A stretch of 56,297 nucleotides of DNA. Origin: Pseudoflavonifractor sp. An184 (GTDB taxonomy: Bacteria; Bacillota; Clostridia; Oscillospirales; Oscillospiraceae). The notes under the pieces are model-generated. The model worked only from the letters and a program-made list of their open reading frames with translations, searched no databases and was not told the DNA's origin. This document shows, one piece after another, positions 8,310 to 16,296 of this stretch. The first letter of the stretch is position 1; every line of letters starts with the position of its first letter. The DNA is taken from positions 1-56,297 of the forward strand of contig NZ_NFKI01000022.1 of assembly GCF_002160305.1 (NCBI RefSeq). Reading direction: 5' to 3'. Both the position numbers and the translations under genes were made by a program.

Positions 8310-9461
8310 ATGGAAAAGCTGTATGAGGAAAACCCGTTTCTCACCCGGTTCACCGCCCGGGTGCGCTCCTGCGCCCAGGGCAGGAGGGGGTGGGACGTGA
8401 TTCTGGACCAGACCGCCTTCTACCCCGAGGGGGGCGGCCAGCCCTATGACCTGGGCGTCCTGGGCGGGGTCCAGGTGCTGGAGGTCCACGAGCGGGAGGG
8501 CCATGTGGTCCACACCTGCTCCGCCCCCCTGGAGGTTGGGAGCGCCGTGGAGGGGCAGATCGACTGGGCCCGCCGCTTCGACCTGATGCAGCACCACTCC
8601 GGGGAGCACATCGTCTCCGGCCTGGCCCACAGCATGTACGGCTGCGACAATATGGGCTTCCACATGGGGGCCGACGTGATCACCATTGATCTCAGTGTGG
8701 AGCTCACCCAGGACCAGGTGCGGGAGTTGGAGGCGGCGGCCAACCGGTACATCTGGGAGGACCGCCCGGTCCAGATCACCTACCCCTCCCCGGAGGAGCT
8801 GGCCCATCTGGAGTACCGGAGCAAAAAGGCCATTGAGGGGCAGGTGCGCATCGTCTCCTTCCCCGGGGCGGACACCTGCGCCTGCTGCGGCACCCACGTG
8901 TCCTCCTCCGGCCAGGTTGGGCTGGTGAAGCTGCTCTCCTGCCAAAAATTCCGCTCCGGCGTGCGCATCGAGCTGGTGTGCGGCGGCCGGGCCTTCGCCC
9001 ATCTGTCCAAAGTATGGGAGCAGAACCGCCAGATCTCCAACCTCACCTCCGCCAAGCTGCTGGAGACCGCCCCGGCGGTGGAGCGGCTGCTGGGGGAGAA
9101 CCAGGCCCTCAAGTCCCGCATCCTCACCCTGGAGGACGCCCATTTTGCCGCCCTGGCCCAACAGTACCAGGGTGCGGGGGACGTGGTCCTCTTTGAGGAG
9201 GATTTGAAGCCGGACGGCCTGCGCCGTCTCACCGCCGCCGTCCAGGCGGCCTGCGGCGGCCGTTGCGCCTGCTTCTCCGGCCGGGACGGCCAGGGGTACC
9301 AGTACGCCATCGGCCAGCCGGGGGGCGAGCTGCGCCCTCTGGTCAAGGAGCTGAATCAGGCCCTCCAGGGCCGGGGCGGCGGCAAGCCCGACTTCGTCCA
9401 GGGGTCCGTGGCCGCCGGCCGGGCGGAGATCGAGTATTTCTTTCAGACGCACACCCCATAA
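8310..9461 (+). CDS. AlaX-like alanyl-tRNA editing protein with DHHA1 domain
   Basis: This 383-residue protein is a free-standing relative of the AlaRS editing half. The Zn-binding editing motifs are intact: H96-x3-H100 in the HHSGEH block and C192-x3-H196 in CCGTH. The N-terminal part carries the AlaRS-type FYPEGGGQPYDLG segment. Residues about 235-380 form a coiled region and a DHHA1 domain (GGRCACFSG, then VQGSVAAG), as in long AlaX forms. Known members hydrolyse Ser- or Gly-tRNA(Ala) and so guard translation fidelity; that role is assigned by family. It has its own promoter and is followed 73 bp later by an unrelated membrane protein. Confidence 0.92.
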   Translation: MEKLYEENPFLTRFTARVRSCAQGRRGWDVILDQTAFYPEGGGQPYDLGVLGGVQVLEVHEREGHVVHTCSAPLEVGSAVEGQIDWARRFDLMQHHSGEHIVSGLAHSMYGCDNMGFHMGADVITIDLSVELTQDQVRELEAAANRYIWEDRPVQITYPSPEELAHLEYRSKKAIEGQVRIVSFPGADTCACCGTHVSSSGQVGLVKLLSCQKFRSGVRIELVCGGRAFAHLSKVWEQNRQISNLTSAKLLETAPAVERLLGENQALKSRILTLEDAHFAALAQQYQGAGDVVLFEEDLKPDGLRRLTAAVQAACGGRCACFSGRDGQGYQYAIGQPGGELRPLVKELNQALQGRGGGKPDFVQGSVAAGRAEIEYFFQTHTP

Positions 9462-9534
9462 GGACACCGGCCGCATATCCGGGGGCGCGCTGCGCGCCTC
9501 TCCTGAACCACGTCATACTACATAAGGAGCTTTT

Positions 9535-10854
9535 ATGGAATACACACTCTACCAACTGCTCTGGTTCTTTCTGGTCTACTCGTTCCTGGGCTGGCTGATG
9601 GAGACCGCCGCCGCGGCGGCGAAAAAGGGCAAGCTGCTCAACCGCGGCTTTCTGAACGCCCCCTTCTCCCCCGTTTACGGCGAGGCCGCCGTGCTGTTCG
9701 CCGTGTTCCTCCCAGAGCTGAAAAGCGCCCCCTTCTTCCTGTTTGTGGGCGGCATGCTGCTGGCCACCGCCCTGGAGCTGGTCACCGGCGCCCTGCTGGA
9801 GCGCATTTTTGGGCAGAAGTGGTGGGACTACTCCCAGGAGCCCTGGAACTTCAACGGCCACATCTGTCTGAAATACTCCCTGGTTTGGGGCGTTCTGGCC
9901 CTGTTCTGCCTGTTTTTGGGCAACCCCCTTCTGGTAACCCTCACCAACTGGATTCCCCAGTCGGTGGGACGGATCATCGCCGTCGCGGTGCTGATCCTGC
10001 TGGCGGCGGACTTTGCCGGTTCGGGCGCCGCGCTGCTCCAGCTCAACGGCAGCCTGAAGGAGCCCAGCGAGGTCTCCCGGCGGTGGCGGGCGGTGTCCAA
10101 CGCCCTGGACAACGCGGTCACCCGGTACATCCAGCGTCGTATGGCCCGGGCCTACCCCAGCCTGGACAAGGAGCGCCTGAAGCGGGAGCGGTACAAAGAG
10201 AAGGTCCGCGCCCAGGTGTTCGCCCAGGGCTGCGGCTTCTACAAGCTAACCTGGATCTTTGTGATCGCCGCCCTGCTGGGCGACCTCTTCGAGACCGTCT
10301 TCTGCCGCTTCTCCATGGGGGAGTGGCAGAGCCGCAGCAGCCTGCTCTACGGCCCCTTCTCCATCGTGTGGGGCTTCGGCGCGGTGATCCTCACCGTTCT
10401 GCTCTACCGCTACCGGGACCGCCGGGACGGCTTTCTGTTCCTGTTCGGCACCGTGCTGGGGGGCGCCTATGAGTATGGCTGTTCCGTCCTCTCCGAGCTG
10501 ATGTTCGGCACGGTCTTCTGGGATTACAGCCATATCCCCTTCAACCTGGGCGGCCGGATCAACCTACTCTACTGCTTCTTCTGGGGCATCGCCACGGTGG
10601 TGTGGATCAAGGTGCTCTACCCCCGGCTGTCCAATCTGATCGAGCGGCTGCCCATGAAGCCGGGAAAAATCCTCACCTGGCTGCTGGTGGTCCTTATGGT
10701 GCTGAACATGGCCGTCTCCGCCCTGGCCTTCGGCCGCTATGTGGAGCGCAGCATGGACGTCCCCGCCCAGAACAGCGTCGCCCGGTTTCTGGACGGCCAC
10801 TACCCGGATGAGCGCATCGAGCGGGTCTACCCCAGCGCGAAATTTGTGGACTGA
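9535..10854 (+). CDS. CmpB-type membrane protein (annotated ABC permease family), duplicated
   Basis: This 439-residue protein has about ten hydrophobic helices and belongs to the ABC_trans_CmpB family, which is annotated as putative permeases although transport has not been shown. It contains the family core twice. The first half has SFLGWLMET, PVYGEAA, ALELVTGALLE and WDYSQEPWNFNGHICL. The second has LLGDLFETVF, GPFSIVWG, AYEYGCSVLSE and WDYSHIPFNLGGRINL. A soluble helical linker with basic residues (about 190-235) joins the halves. The second copy keeps the WDYS-x2-P-x-N-x2-G signature. The ATG follows AAGGAGC. No ATPase gene is adjacent. A terminator at 10922-10948 ends the transcript. 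Confidence 0.85.
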   Translation: MEYTLYQLLWFFLVYSFLGWLMETAAAAAKKGKLLNRGFLNAPFSPVYGEAAVLFAVFLPELKSAPFFLFVGGMLLATALELVTGALLERIFGQKWWDYSQEPWNFNGHICLKYSLVWGVLALFCLFLGNPLLVTLTNWIPQSVGRIIAVAVLILLAADFAGSGAALLQLNGSLKEPSEVSRRWRAVSNALDNAVTRYIQRRMARAYPSLDKERLKRERYKEKVRAQVFAQGCGFYKLTWIFVIAALLGDLFETVFCRFSMGEWQSRSSLLYGPFSIVWGFGAVILTVLLYRYRDRRDGFLFLFGTVLGGAYEYGCSVLSELMFGTVFWDYSHIPFNLGGRINLLYCFFWGIATVVWIKVLYPRLSNLIERLPMKPGKILTWLLVVLMVLNMAVSALAFGRYVERSMDVPAQNSVARFLDGHYPDERIERVYPSAKFVD

Positions 10855-10921
10855 GTTTCGGAAAAGTGCTTTCTTCCCCCTCAAGTCCCCACTCTTTTTT
10901 CTCTGAATCTTCTGTACATCC

Positions 10922-10948
10922 GCGGGCGGCCCTTACCGGGCCGCCCGC
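10922..10948 (+). terminator. Terminator-like hairpin, left flank of R1-A
   Basis: 11-bp arms GCGGGCGGCCC/GGGCCGCCCGC with loop TTACC. It ends the CmpB-type gene and directly abuts repeat R1-A. The same hairpin with one loop change lies on the other side of the repeat (11167-11193). Confidence 0.75.
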
Positions 10949-11166
10949 AGTTTGTCAAAGAACCTCTGTTGAGATGAATCCACTCAAGTTAGGGCGGGGG
11001 AGCTCGAGGGGGCGGCAGCCCGCCTCGAATGGAATCAAATGCCCTGAATGGCTTGCTTGGCAAGGCGTTCAGCGAGCGCAGCGAGGACTTTTCCGCCGCG
11101 CAGCGGCGGGAAAGTATTGGCATTTTTCAGGCTGTCGGAAAAGTCTTTGGACTTTTTTGACAGCCT
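10949..11166 (+). repeat. R1 repeat, copy A
   Basis: About 218 bp. It starts AGTTTGTCAAAGAACC and ends in an imperfect hairpin closing TTTTTTGACAGCCTG, so the two ends are partly inverted (TTGTCAAA versus TGTCAAAAAA). Internal stems are CTCGAGG...CCTCGA, a 13-bp stem around CTGAATGGCTTGC/GCAAGGCGTTCAG, and ACTTTTCCGCCGC/GCGGCGGGAAAGT. It lies between two convergent genes and two copies of the same terminator hairpin. Confidence 0.85.
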
Positions 11167-11193
11167 GCGGGCGGCCCTCACCGGGCCGCCCGC
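11167..11193 (-). terminator. Terminator-like hairpin, right flank of R1-A
   Basis: Arms identical to 10922-10948; loop TCACC instead of TTACC. It lies 9 bases beyond the 3' end of the minus-strand gene at 11203-11634 and could serve either strand, although no good T-run follows on the minus strand. Confidence 0.6.
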
Positions 11194-11202
11194 ATTTTCC
11201 CG

Positions 11203-11634
11203 CTACAAAAACCGCTTCATCTCCTGGATGGTCCGCTCCTGGGCCGCCAGCAGGCGGCGGCCCAGCTCCACCAGCGCCGGGTCCGTGTCCCGGGTGCACT
11301 GGTGGAGCCGCCGGACCGTCTCCACCGCGCCCCCGGTGCTCTCCCGGATGAGCCGCTCCGCCAGTGTGGAGGTGGAGGGGTCCAGCACCGCCCGCGTCCG
11401 GAGGGCGGCCCCCGCCAGGGCCAGGGCGGCGCTCCCCGGCCCCCTCAGCGCCTCCCCGTGCGCTCTGGCATAGGCCTGGGCCCGGGCGGCGATGGTGCGG
11501 CACTCCCGCAGCTGGTCCTGGAGGGCCGGCACCATGGCCCGGCTCTGGGGCAGGCCCATGGCCTGGGGCAGCGTGCCCACCCCCATGGCCGCGGTTTTGT
11601 GGATAAAGGCCAAAAATGTCCGTTCGTCGTTCAC
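11203..11634 (-). CDS. Helical-bundle protein of unknown function
   Basis: This 143-residue protein has no signal peptide or membrane helix and consists of four or five long amphipathic helices (TFLAFIHKTAAMGVGTL, LQDQLRECRTIAARAQAYAR, AERLIRESTGGAVETVRRLH, LVELGRRLLAAQERTIQEMK). The layout resembles ferritin-like four-helix bundles found as short hypothetical proteins in many Clostridia, but there are no clear metal-binding ExxH pairs. The ATG follows GGAGGGG. It is a single gene, convergent with the CmpB-type gene and divergent from purF. I do not recognise a function. The context (purF, editing protein) gives no clear clue. Confidence 0.65.
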   Translation of the reverse strand: MNDERTFLAFIHKTAAMGVGTLPQAMGLPQSRAMVPALQDQLRECRTIAARAQAYARAHGEALRGPGSAALALAGAALRTRAVLDPSTSTLAERLIRESTGGAVETVRRLHQCTRDTDPALVELGRRLLAAQERTIQEMKRFL

Positions 11635-11740
11635 AGCACACCCCTCCTCTCCGGGCTAGATTGTGTCGAAATGGACATATCATACGAGAAAGTTCCGGAA
11701 TTCAAGGAAGATATAGGCGGAGCAGCCAATCCTCTCTCCC

Positions 11741-11770
11741 TTGCATCGGACGGCTGTGCGGGAGTATAAT
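11741..11770 (+). promoter_or_regulatory. purF promoter
   Basis: TTGCAT (11741-11746), 18 bp, then a perfect TATAAT (11765-11770). The expected start is near 11777, leaving a leader of about 60 bases. Confidence 0.75.
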
Positions 11771-11784
11771 AAGTTTGTGAACGA

Positions 11785-11817
11785 CGGCGCTCATGGAGAG
11801 CGCCGCCTTGTCTTTTT
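11785..11817 (+). promoter_or_regulatory. Hairpin with T-run in purF leader
   Basis: An 8-bp stem CGGCGCTC/GAGCGCCG (loop ATGGA) is followed by CCTTGTCTTTTT, giving an intrinsic-terminator shape about 20 bases before the purF start codon. An in-frame ATG (11793) sits in the loop. It may act as an attenuator, or only limit read-through; no competing antiterminator is evident in so short a leader. Confidence 0.5.
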
Positions 11818-11837
11818 CAGGAAGGAAGTGCGCGGGG

Positions 11838-13214
11838 ATGGAACCCATACTGAGCGGCCTGCACGAGGAGTGCGGGGTATTCGGCGTCTACGATCCAAAG
11901 GGCGGGTGCGCCCAAACCACCTATTACGGGCTGTACGCCCTCCAGCACCGGGGGCAGGAGGCCTGCGGCATCGCGGCCATCAACGGCCGGGAGCAGTCCT
12001 TTTACAAGGACGTGGGTCTGGTGAGCGAGGTCTTTGACAAGGAGACCCTGGACAGGCTCAACGGCACCATGGCGGTGGGCCATGTGCGCTACGCCACCAC
12101 CGGGGCCGGTGAGCGGGAGAACGCCCAGCCCCTGACCATCAAATACGTGAAGGGCACCCTGGCGGTGGTCCACAACGGCAATCTGGTGGGGGTGGACCAG
12201 CTCCGCCGGGACTTTGAGTACAAGGGGGCCATCTTCCACACCACCAGCGACTCCGAGCTCATCGCCTACGCCATCGCCCAGGCCCGGCTCCACTGCCGCA
12301 GCGTGGAGGACGCGGTGTGCTATGCCGCCCGGAATTTGAAGGGGGCCTTCTCCCTGCTGGTCATGTCCCCCCGGAAACTGATTGCCTGCCGGGACCCCTG
12401 GGGCTTCCGCCCCCTGTGCATGGGCCGGAAGGGGGACGCCGTCCTGTTCGCCTCCGAGTCCTGCGCCATCGCCAGCGTGGGGGGCGAGCTGGAGCGGGAG
12501 CTGGAGCCCGGGGAGATCGTAGTGGTGGAGGACGGCCAGGTGCGCTCCATCCGGGACAACTGCCGGGGGCTGTCCCACATGTGTATCTTTGAGTATATCT
12601 ACTTCGCCCGCCCCGACTCGGTGATCGCCGGGCAGTCGGTCCACCAGGCCCGGGTGAACGCGGGAAAGCTCCTGGCTCAGGAGCACCCGGTGGAGGCCGA
12701 CCTGGTCATCGGGGTGCCCGACTCCGGCCTGGACGCCGCCCAGGGCTACGCCCAGGAGAGCGGCATCCCCTACGGGGTGGGATTTGTGAAAAACCGCTAC
12801 GTGGGCCGCACCTTCATCACCCCCGACCAGGCCAGCCGGGAGCAGGCGGTGCGCATCAAGCTCGCCGCCCTGGCCAGCGAGGTGGAGGGCAAGCGGGTGG
12901 TCATGGTGGACGACTCCATCGTCCGGGGGACCACCAGCCGCCAGATCATCACCCTGCTGCGGGAGGCGGGGGCCAAAGAGGTCCATATGCGTATCTCCGC
13001 GCCCCCCTTCGTCTCCCCCTGCTACTTCGGCACCGACATCCCCAACAAGGACCGGCTCATCGCATGCAGCCACACGGTGGAGGAGATCCGGGAGCTCACC
13101 GGGGCGGACAGCCTGGGCTACCTCTCCCTGGAGCACCTCCACCAGCTGGCCCCCGACGCCCGGTGCGGCTTCTGCGACGGCTGCTTCACCGAGCGCTACC
13201 CCATTCCGGTCTGA
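11838..13214 (+). CDS. purF: Amidophosphoribosyltransferase
   Basis: This 458-residue enzyme makes phosphoribosylamine from PRPP and glutamine, the first committed step of purine synthesis. The glutaminase nucleophile is C12 (LHEECGVFG), so an 11-residue propeptide must be removed, as in the Bacillus-type enzyme. The PRPP loop VVMVDDSIVRGTTS lies in the C-terminal half. Cysteines that could hold the 4Fe-4S cluster of this class are present (CSHTVEE region, CGFCDGCF near the C-terminus). I chose ATG 11838 for the propeptide length and GGAAGG upstream; the in-frame ATG at 11793 lies in the leader hairpin. Other pur genes are not adjacent, which is unusual for Firmicutes but not rare in this group. 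A strong terminator follows. Confidence 0.96.
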   Translation: MEPILSGLHEECGVFGVYDPKGGCAQTTYYGLYALQHRGQEACGIAAINGREQSFYKDVGLVSEVFDKETLDRLNGTMAVGHVRYATTGAGERENAQPLTIKYVKGTLAVVHNGNLVGVDQLRRDFEYKGAIFHTTSDSELIAYAIAQARLHCRSVEDAVCYAARNLKGAFSLLVMSPRKLIACRDPWGFRPLCMGRKGDAVLFASESCAIASVGGELERELEPGEIVVVEDGQVRSIRDNCRGLSHMCIFEYIYFARPDSVIAGQSVHQARVNAGKLLAQEHPVEADLVIGVPDSGLDAAQGYAQESGIPYGVGFVKNRYVGRTFITPDQASREQAVRIKLAALASEVEGKRVVMVDDSIVRGTTSRQIITLLREAGAKEVHMRISAPPFVSPCYFGTDIPNKDRLIACSHTVEEIRELTGADSLGYLSLEHLHQLAPDARCGFCDGCFTERYPIPV

Positions 13215-13227
13215 CGGGCCGGCATAC

Positions 13228-13262
13228 AAAAAACGCCCGCATTCCACATGCGGGCGTTTTTT
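13228..13262. terminator. Bidirectional terminator between purF and the AbrB-like gene
   Basis: A 9-bp stem CGCCCGCAT/ATGCGGGCG with a run of six A before it and six T after it, so it works on both strands for the two convergent genes. Confidence 0.9.
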
Positions 13263-13349
13263 GTGCAAAAGGAGACTCCGTCCCTCGTGGAACGGAGTAT
13301 CACACCGTAAGCCAATTTGTATGTAATCTTTGTGATCTTGTCCGCCGGC

Positions 13350-13604
13350 TCACTCGCTGGCCAGCGCCTCCTGAAGGGCCTTGATGCACTTGGGACAGAT
13401 ATTTTTCCCGTGGTAGACGATCACGTCCTTGGCGTCGTCGCAGAAGATACAGGCGGGCTGATACTTCTTCAACACGATGGCAGGACCATCCATGTAAATT
13501 TCCAGGGAATCCTTCTCCGCAATGTCCAGGGTGCGGCGCAGCTCAATCGGGAGTACGATACGGCCTAATTCGTCCACTTTTCGCACAATACCGGTAGATT
13601 TCAA
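13350..13604 (-). CDS. AbrB/SpoVT-like regulator with C-terminal four-cysteine motif
   Basis: This 84-residue protein starts with a SpoVT/AbrB swapped-hairpin DNA-binding domain (residues 3-47: STGIVRKVDELGRIVLPIEL, then a LEIY strand). The C-terminal part carries C52-x2-C55 and C70-x2-C73, a small zinc-ribbon-like knuckle found in a Clostridial branch of the family. AbrB-type proteins are transition-state regulators that bind DNA as dimers or tetramers. Whether it controls the divergent spmAB genes is unknown. The ATG follows GGAAAGGATGG. It has a strong promoter of its own at 13698-13725 and ends at the shared terminator 13228-13262. Confidence 0.9.
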   Translation of the reverse strand: MKSTGIVRKVDELGRIVLPIELRRTLDIAEKDSLEIYMDGPAIVLKKYQPACIFCDDAKDVIVYHGKNICPKCIKALQEALASE

Positions 13605-13697
13605 GTTAAACCATCCTTTCCTTGTCGCCAGTCGTCAATGAGAGAACCATCGAGACGGCACGGAATCTGTAAAAGAATACCGAAAACGGCAAATCTA

Positions 13698-13725
13698 ATT
13701 ATACTACAAAGATTGATTCTGTCAA
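13698..13725 (-). promoter_or_regulatory. Promoter of the AbrB-like gene
   Basis: On the minus strand TTGACA (13720-13725), 16 bp, TATAAT (13698-13703): both boxes are perfect. About 95 bases separate it from the start codon. The A+T-rich DNA from 13690 to 13850 would suit self-binding by an AbrB-type protein. Confidence 0.8.
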
Positions 13726-13873
13726 CCACATATGTGAAAATATTGCAAAAACCGACAAATTATTTCTTATGCTCTCCTTAAATCAAAAAATACCAACAAA
13801 TTTTGTCGAACGGAATTGGGTATTATTTCCGAAATCACCTCCGTATAAATGGGACGAGAGGGGGGCTGGCCGG

Positions 13874-14452
13874 ATGACGATGGCGTGGATCTGGACGGGA
13901 ATGGCAGTCCTGTCCATTCTGTGCGGCCTGGCCACGGGCCGGGGGGAGCTGGTGGCCGCCGCCGCGGTGGAGGGGGCTCAGGCGGCGGTGGAGCTGTGCG
14001 TGTCCATCACGGGCATGCTGTGCCTTTGGACCGGGGTGATGGAGGTCATGCGCCGCTCCGGTCTGGCGGAGGGGCTGTCCCGGCTGCTGCGGCCGGTGCT
14101 GTCTCTCCTGTTTCCCCAGGTGTCCGGGGACCGGGGGGTGATGGACAGCATCTCCGCCAACGTGTCCGCCAATCTGCTGGGGCTGGGCAACGCCGCCACC
14201 CCCCTGGGCATTGAGGCGGTGCGGCGGATGGAGCGAAAGAGCCCCGGAACGGCGTCGGACGCCATGTGCATGCTGGTGGTGTGCAACACCGCCTCCATCC
14301 AGCTGATCCCCACCACCGTGGCCTCGGTGCGGGCGGCGGCGGGGAGTACGGCCCCCTTCGACATTCTCCCCGCCGTTTGGCTGGCCTCCGCCCTGTCGGT
14401 GGGGGTGGGGATCGCCGCCTGCAAGCTCTTCGCCCGGATCTGGAGGGATTGA
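13874..14452 (+). CDS. spmA: Spore maturation protein A
   Basis: This 192-residue membrane protein is SpmA-like, with a Gate (nucleoside-recognition) domain: helices around residues 4-22 and 37-60, the SANVSANLLGLGNAATPLG motif, and CNTASIQLIPTTVAS. In Bacillus SpmA and SpmB are needed for proper dehydration of the spore core. I chose ATG 13874, after a G-rich site (GAGAGGGGGG) and at the start of the first helix; the longer frame upstream is A+T-rich and unlike protein. spmB follows after two bases, with its ribosome site inside the spmA end. I could not identify a sporulation sigma promoter upstream. Confidence 0.93.
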   Translation: MTMAWIWTGMAVLSILCGLATGRGELVAAAAVEGAQAAVELCVSITGMLCLWTGVMEVMRRSGLAEGLSRLLRPVLSLLFPQVSGDRGVMDSISANVSANLLGLGNAATPLGIEAVRRMERKSPGTASDAMCMLVVCNTASIQLIPTTVASVRAAAGSTAPFDILPAVWLASALSVGVGIAACKLFARIWRD

Positions 14453-14454
14453 AC

Positions 14455-14982
14455 TTGGGACTGCTCTTTGCCATGACCGCCCCCCTGATCATCGCCGGCG
14501 TGGCCCTGTACGGCGTGGGGCGGGGCGTGGACGTGTACGACGCGCTGATCCACGGGGGCGGGGAGGGGCTGGAGGTCCTCCTGCGCATCGTCCCCTCCCT
14601 CATCGCCCTGATGACGGCGGTGTATATGCTCCGGGCCTCCGGAGCCCTGGAGCTGGCCGCTCAGGTCCTGGCCCCCCTGCTGGACCGGGCGGGCGTCCCC
14701 GCCCAGCTCCTGCCCCTGATGCTGGTGCGGCCCATCAGCGGCTCCGCCGCCCTGGGGGTGGGGGCGGAGCTCATCCAGTCCTGGGGCCCGGACTCCTACC
14801 TGGGCCGGGTGGCGGCGGTGATGCTGGGCTCCACCGAGACCACCTTCTACACCATCGCCGTCTACTTCGGGTCGGTGGGCGTCTCCCGCACCCGGTACGC
14901 CATCCCGGCCGCCCTGTGCGCCGACCTCACCGGCTTTCTGGCCGCCGCCTGGGCGGTGCGGCTGTGCTTCGGCACGGGCTGA
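14455..14982 (+). CDS. spmB: Spore maturation protein B
   Basis: This 175-residue membrane protein is SpmB, the partner of SpmA and its homologue. The Gate-domain signature is seen in PLMLVRPISGSAALGVGAEL and LGSTETTFYTIAVYFGSVGV. There is no ATG at the right place. TTG at 14455 is the best start, 7 bases after GGAGGG (14442-14447); TTG 14449 is too close to that site, and ATG 14474 would remove part of the first helix. The tight spacing implies coupled translation with spmA. The region downstream (15051-15141) is a six-base repeat with hairpin potential. Confidence 0.9.
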   Translation: MGLLFAMTAPLIIAGVALYGVGRGVDVYDALIHGGGEGLEVLLRIVPSLIALMTAVYMLRASGALELAAQVLAPLLDRAGVPAQLLPLMLVRPISGSAALGVGAELIQSWGPDSYLGRVAAVMLGSTETTFYTIAVYFGSVGVSRTRYAIPAALCADLTGFLAAAWAVRLCFGTG

Positions 14983-15050
14983 GAAATTCTCCCTCCAACC
15001 ATGGGAGAAACTGGGGCCGAAGTTGTACGTTTCCGTGCAAATAGGGCTGC

Positions 15051-15141
15051 GTTACAGTAACAGTTACAGTTACAGTTACAGTTACAGTAACTGTTACTGT
15101 AATAGTCAGAGTAAATGTTATTGTCACTGTTATAGTTACAG
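15051..15141 (+). repeat. Six-base tandem repeat (GTTACA) with inverted arms
   Basis: Units GTTACA/GTAACA are repeated at the left; toward the right they change into the complementary units GTAACT/GTTACT and then decay. Arms TTACAGTAACAG (15052-15063) and CTGTTACTGTAA (15091-15102) are exact inverses, so the array can fold on itself. It follows spmB and precedes R1-B. It is not coding: the frames give alternating Tyr/Ser or Thr/Val. Confidence 0.85.
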
Positions 15142-15239
15142 TGCCGCCTCCGGCGCGGCGCCCGCGGGGACGCGGGGGAGAGAGAAAGAGTGTTTTTTTG
15201 AGGGGCGCGGAAGGACAGCGGCCTCAGGACAAGTTGGAG

Positions 15240-15357
15240 CAGGAATAACGCACAGGGCGGGGGCATTTGATCCCATTCGAGGCGGGCGGCCGCCCCCTCG
15301 AGCTCCCCCGCCAAAACTGAGGCGAGTTCTACTCAACAGCGGTTTTTTGACAAGCTG
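15240..15357 (-). repeat. R1 repeat, copy B (left half only)
   Basis: On the minus strand it begins CAGCTTGTCAAAAAACC directly after the terminator at 15358-15392 and runs to the CTCGAGG hairpin and CGAATGGGATCAAATGCCC, then stops matching. The right half of R1 is missing. The 15142-15240 stretch shows nothing recognisable. Confidence 0.8.
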
Positions 15358-15392
15358 AGGGAGGGAGCATCGCTAAGCGATGCTCCCTCCCT
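15358..15392 (-). terminator. Terminator of the lipoprotein gene
   Basis: 17-bp perfect arms AGGGAGGGAGCATCGCT/AGCGATGCTCCCTCCCT around a single base. R1-B follows at once on the minus strand, as R1 does after other terminators here. Confidence 0.75.
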
Positions 15393-15471
15393 GTCTTACC
15401 GATTCAGAAATTGCTGCTCTTCCGGCAGCCCCGCAGGAAATACATGCACACGCCAGCGGAGTATCGTGTTC

Positions 15472-16092
15472 TCACGCCGCAGTTTCATCGAACATCACCG
15501 CGTCAGCCAGGTCACTGTTGGCAGATTCGATCTCTGGGTCCATCACAGACACGGCGGCATTATACTTTACAAGCTCTTCCCCTGTGACGTCCCAATCGCC
15601 GTCGGGACCATCTCCCGTTGGACTCACCATGACCTCCATATCCCGGTACAGAAATCTGATCCAACCCTCCGCGACCGTGTCCGCTCCCAGATACTCATAC
15701 TCCTCAACCCCGATCAGGGAGAAGAAATCGGCAAAGGACATGTCCTCTTCCATATCTGGAAAAAGGACATTTGCGGTTGTAATGGCGCCGGCGCATTTCA
15801 GCTGGTCCCCCAGCTCGTCCATGGCCTTTTCTGCATCACCGCTCTGTGTTCCAAAAAAATAGTAGAAATATTCCGCCCCCGGGTCCCCAAAGCAGATGGC
15901 GGCATGATCCGGGAAGCCGTCCAGATTTACTATAAATTCCCCTTCCGGATGCTCGGTTTTTAATTCGCTCAATGTTTTTCCAATGTCATGGAAAAATTCA
16001 GGCGTTTGGCCGCTGGGGGATGCGGGTGCGCAGGCGGAACATGCGAAGGACGCAAGCAGAGCTATGGCTGCAAGGGCCGCGTTTCGTTTCAT
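15472..16092 (-). CDS. Putative lipoprotein of unknown function
   Basis: This 206-residue protein starts with a basic end and a hydrophobic core (residues 5-18) leading to FACSACAPASPSG; one of these cysteines is probably the lipidated residue, although the lipobox is not ideal. The mature part is acidic (IGKTLSELKTEHPEGEFI, EEDMSFADFFSLIGVEEYEY) and shows no motif I know. I chose ATG 16092 because it follows AAAGGAGC and starts the signal peptide; the longer upstream frame crosses the R1-C repeat. It is likely surface-anchored on the outer face of the membrane. It is a single gene between two R1 copies, with a clear terminator at 15358-15392. Confidence 0.75.
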   Translation of the reverse strand: MKRNAALAAIALLASFACSACAPASPSGQTPEFFHDIGKTLSELKTEHPEGEFIVNLDGFPDHAAICFGDPGAEYFYYFFGTQSGDAEKAMDELGDQLKCAGAITTANVLFPDMEEDMSFADFFSLIGVEEYEYLGADTVAEGWIRFLYRDMEVMVSPTGDGPDGDWDVTGEELVKYNAAVSVMDPEIESANSDLADAVMFDETAA

Positions 16093-16261
16093 AGGAAGCT
16101 CCTTTCTTCGTCGCCGCAAGGCGATTCCTTCTGAACGGTACGATTGTGAGGAATTTCTGAAAACTGGTCTCCAGACAGGTGATACGTGATAAAATAAATT
16201 ATAGCAGGCGCACAGCAAAAGCGCAAGTTCCGGGAACCGCGCTCCCGATTCGCAGACTGTC

Positions 16262-16296
16262 AAAAAGGCAGGACCGGGTACGGTCCTGCCTTTCAG
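16262..16296 (+). repeat. Left arm of a 35-bp inverted repeat flanking R1-C
   Basis: A terminator-like hairpin (GGCAGGACCG, loop GGTA, CGGTCCTGCC, then TTTCAG) with AAAAA before it. The exact reverse complement, all 35 bases including the asymmetric loop, lies at 16512-16546. Confidence 0.9.

Noticed and set aside
15051..15141. Possible CRISPR array
   Set aside because: Units are six bases with no spacers; it is a microsatellite-like tandem array.
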